From NCBI GenBank assembly GCA_025201765.1, contig MU623425.1, forward strand, positions 1 through 64,000: a stretch of 64,000 nt of DNA, in the 5' to 3' direction. Made by a program: the position numbers and the translations under genes. Positions 60,989 through 64,000 of the stretch are shown piece by piece (the stretch's first letter is position 1; each line of letters opens with the position of its first letter). The notes under the pieces were generated by a model. That model saw only the letters and a list, made by a program, of their open reading frames with translations. It was not told the DNA's origin and ran no database searches. The DNA is from Daldinia sp. FL1419. Taxonomy: Eukaryota; Ascomycota; Sordariomycetes; Xylariales; Hypoxylaceae.

Positions 60989-63535
60989 TCTCAAACTAAA
61001 GTTTCTAGCCTAGAAGCTTGGATAGAGGGTTTGAAGAGGGAAGAGAGGGGACGTAGCATCAAAGCTGTTGACGATCGTATGCTAGGACTTTATATACCGT
61101 CGTCTATCTCGTCTTTAGACGCCATATCCCCGCACTATGAACTACAGTGGGATACATCTACAGGCTGCGGTCAGCAAGCGAACAAATCCAGAACAGCTAA
61201 ACTTAAAACTAGAATCCCGAACCCCTACTTTCCTATACTACTACCTTATAGTCCTATTCTGGACCTCCTTGGCCGCGTCACGTACCAGGTTGGGTTCGAT
61301 CATTGGCTACATGGGAATTGTTCAGCAATTGGTGGCTTGGCAGGTCTCCTGATACTCATGCAGTCCTCCGCTGCTTATGCCGCAGGTCCACGATTTACCT
61401 CACGGCCTTGCATCTGCATTTGCATCTCCAGCTCGAATCGAGGGAGGTAACCCCTCAGTGCAGTAGCATTCTATATTCCGGTAGACTCGAGCTAGTTTAT
61501 AAGATCTGTTAGTTACACGGCGCAGCTGTAGCAAACACCTCCTCTACGAAAGCCGGGCCCCATAAAGAGGCTCCATTACTGACTCGACTAAATCCTTCGT
61601 CGACACGTCGACGGGCAGAAAGGCTCGACCCTCTCTATCAGCGATCGCAGAGTCCTTCCAAAGCTTCTTCTACGATCAACTAGCGGCTCTTCGAACCCAG
61701 CTTCCGCGTGGGTCTTTCGTCCCGAACCGGGAAAGTCTCGATGCCAGTGCGGCACGAAAACGGGAACGGCGCTCGAGCCTCGACCAACATTTGGGCTCGA
61801 ACCTTACATAGGTAAAGGTAGCTTAGCTTCTACGAAACGGGAACGATTTTCCCGCTCCTCTCCCTCCTCCATCTCCTTACCTGCGTAGCAAACTTCCCCT
61901 TACGTACTTACCTACCTACCTGCCCGCTCGCCCTTGCGCCGGCAATATCCCGCGATCACACGTGCTATTAGTATGTATTTATATTTATATTCGTTTGCGA
62001 TACACCGGCCCATCTTGAATAATGCCTACCTCTCTACCTAGCAGCAACTATTCTATTTTCCCCTCGTTCGTTCGTTTTGTCACGTACAATACCTACCTAC
62101 CTACCTACCTAGTAAGCGCTAAAGGACCTGTCATCATCGTAGATTTGGGGCTCCCCGATTTCCTCTGACGGCGAACCCATGGTTCTGGAATACACGTGTA
62201 ACCCGCTGCCACCACGCGGTGGTAATATGGGATATGTAGCACGTATGATCCGGACCAGAAAACGAAGCTTCGCTGCTGCGGGCTGGTGTTTATTGCCGTC
62301 TGCGAGCCGGGTGGGGGGGGGGGGGGGGCGGGCACACGAGTTCTCGGCCGCTTCCAACCGGGCGATGTGATGTGATGTGCCCGTCGTCGGGATTTAACAA
62401 GGTTCTGACAGGACCCTGGCGTGGTCCGGGTTTTGGTTTCTAGGACTGGAGCTGCAGATTTATGTACGGATGTGCGTGCGTATGCAAACATGTAGGCATG
62501 TATGTTTGTATGTATGTATGTAGGTATGTAGATATGTATGTAGGTATGTACGCGCCCTGCGTGGGAACCCCATACGGCGGTTACCTCGGCGAGGTGGGGG
62601 AAATTAGATGGATGTGGAAGACAGAAGCGAAGTGAAAGGAAGAGGTTTGGGAACTATTACGGGATTTATATACTACCTCCTCAGCTCGTCTCTCGATGAT
62701 TTTCGAAGTCCTACATAACAATAAGCCTCGTCCTACTGGTGGCTTATGCGGTGGAACCCTCATCGTATGTAAGTAGCTAAATATCGATCTTTTTTTTATA
62801 TATATTTCTGCGGTGGAAGGAAACACAGGTTGGAAACGAAAACAAGGAGCGGTGAATAGAATAGCATCATCAGCATAGATACTCGGATCAGCAGCGTGGA
62901 GGAGGGCATAAACGTTTCCGTGAAACCCCCCTTCCCCCCCCAGCGTTTGCCGGCCGGACCCCAATGATAAGCTGGGGGGGGTTTCGTGTGTGATGGGAGG
63001 ATATGATTGGTTCCAGTTTGCTGCAGAAAATGGGCTACCGAATTGGCAGGTTGACCTGGGGGTAGCATACGATGGGACGTCATCTTATCTCTCTCGATGA
63101 GGATGTGGTCGAGATAGCAATTACGTGAGCTGAGCTGCTCCAACAGCTTAGAGATAACAACTCTAGCTACCGCTTCGTCTGCCGCTATCCGCTATTCCTA
63201 TCCCTACCTATGTAGATGTAAGGCAAAGGTGGCTTGCCTGCTAGGTTAGCTAGTAACTAACCTAGCCACCTTAGCTGTTGGTTTCGTACGTATGCCTGCT
63301 GGTTGGTTATCTCCGTCTCTGTATGCCTGTATGCCTGTGTACGTGTAGGACATGTGTATGTAATCTGAATCAATGTTGCAAATAATAAGAACTATATTTA
63401 AAGAGGCGGGTTTGGCTTATTCTTGTCCTCCAGCCCCCGTCCCATTCCAGTGGTTTCCTGGTTTTCCCTTGACTCGTAAACACCAGGGAACGTCGCACAA
63501 CGATCGATAGCCTCGATTCGACTCTGGAAACGACA
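60989..63535. other. Divergent promoter region, 2.5 kb
   Basis: Lies between the divergent nitrilase and permease genes. It contains TACC repeats (62091-62112), a G16 run (62313-62328), a GTAT-rich tract (62481-62550) and a short T-run near 62790. The frame at 62105-62491 is a product of the G-run and repeats. No gene seen. Confidence 0.6.
62313..62328 (+). repeat. G16 homopolymer
   Basis: Sixteen consecutive G followed by CGGG. It could fold into G-quadruplex structures and is prone to length variation or assembly error. Confidence 0.8.
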
Positions 63536-64000
63536 ATGGCTGTTCACAGTGAACCGCAGGCGCCTGAGGAGGGCCGATTGCAGCCGCGGCTGTCGAGGTT
63601 GACGATGGTTGCCCTGACGTTTGCGATTTTGAAGTAGGCCGATTTAATAGTAGCAATGCATACCCTCATGCCGCCCTCATACCGCGATTAACACGGGCTA
63701 ACTACGTCGCTTTATAACAGCACCTGGATCGCTCTAGCAGGCTCAATTGGCCTCGTGCTTCCTTCCGGCGGCTCCGTCTCATTCCTTTACGGCTTCATAT
63801 TCTGTGTCCTGTGTAACCTAGCCCTCGCCGCCAGCCTCGGCGAGATGGCCGCGATATGGCCCACCGCGGGTGGACAATACCATTTCGTATACGCGCTTTG
63901 CACGGACAAGTGGAAGAAGTCTATGGTGGGCGATACCTGGGGCTCAACGGGGGAGACTGGTGGAATTGTAGGGAAGAGGAAGCTGACTTGAGAGTTTGTA
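63536..64000 (+). CDS. Amino-acid permease (APC superfamily), N-terminal part
   Basis: Only the first part lies in the window. Exon 1 is 63536-63633. Exon 2 is 63721-63925, probably followed by an intron that starts GTGGGC at 63926 and is still open at the window edge. The visible 100 residues show the start of a fungal amino-acid/GABA permease: an N-terminal tail, LSRLTMVALTFAILNTWIAL with the first membrane helix, GGSVSFLYGFIFCVLCNLAL with the second, and the signature LGEMAAIWPTAGGQYHFVYAL. Such plasma-membrane transporters import amino acids, GABA or choline by proton symport. The splice between FAILN and TWIAL is confirmed by frame and by the conserved stretch. The gene is divergent from the nitrilase gene and may belong with it. 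The substrate cannot be inferred from this part. Confidence 0.88.

Noticed and set aside
62105..62491. 128-codon minus-strand frame with a poly-Pro run
   Set aside because: The frame exists because of the G16 homopolymer and TACC repeats; the composition is not protein-like.

Overview
The window is nuclear DNA of a filamentous ascomycete (Pezizomycotina, probably Sordariomycetes). The evidence is short GT/AG introns, two Zn2Cys6 regulators, a subgroup II fungal G-alpha, a Nup2-type nucleoporin, and AT-rich repeat-filled tracts next to gene tracts of ordinary base composition. The AT-rich tracts carry the marks of repeat-induced point mutation (RIP): repeat copies differ from one another mainly by C-to-T and G-to-A changes, and relic reading frames are broken mostly by TAA.

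Layout. 1-13,920 is an AT-rich gene desert. It holds a dense nest of solo-LTR-like repeats (family A, about 390-436 bp with 4-bp target duplications; family B, 216 bp with a 5-bp duplication), a short retroposon-like insert with a (TAAA)n tail and 13-bp duplications, and two in-frame tandem repeats left from decayed proteins. It ends at a C-tract only 122 bp before the omega-amidase gene (14,094-15,125, +). After a 5-kb gene-free stretch come an SPX-domain membrane protein (20,082-21,657, +), a Zn2Cys6 regulator (22,988-25,417, -), a membrane-anchored GH3 beta-glucosidase (28,853-31,635, -) and a G-alpha subunit (33,935-35,334, -). A second AT-rich island (36,902-39,948) is a single decayed DNA transposon with terminal inverted repeats and a TAA target duplication. 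Then come 6.9 kb rich in microsatellites and without a recognisable gene, followed by spermidine synthase (46,907-48,800, -), a Nup2-like FG nucleoporin with a Ran-binding domain (49,966-53,758, -) and a small SCP2 protein ending in a peroxisomal AKL signal (55,367-55,903, -).

The right end holds a possible functional group: a Zn2Cys6 regulator (58,009-59,717, +), a nitrilase/cyanide-hydratase-family enzyme convergent with it 120 bp away (59,838-60,988, -), and an amino-acid permease starting at 63,536 (+), divergent from the nitrilase and cut by the window edge. The other genes are mostly single housekeeping or signalling genes with no evident joint role.

Gene models were spliced by hand from GT/AG sites, frame continuity and family motifs. 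All complete models close in frame. No rRNA or CRISPR was seen, and no convincing tRNA. The most unusual content is in the two AT-rich tracts, where insertion order, target duplications and relic coding frames can still be read.
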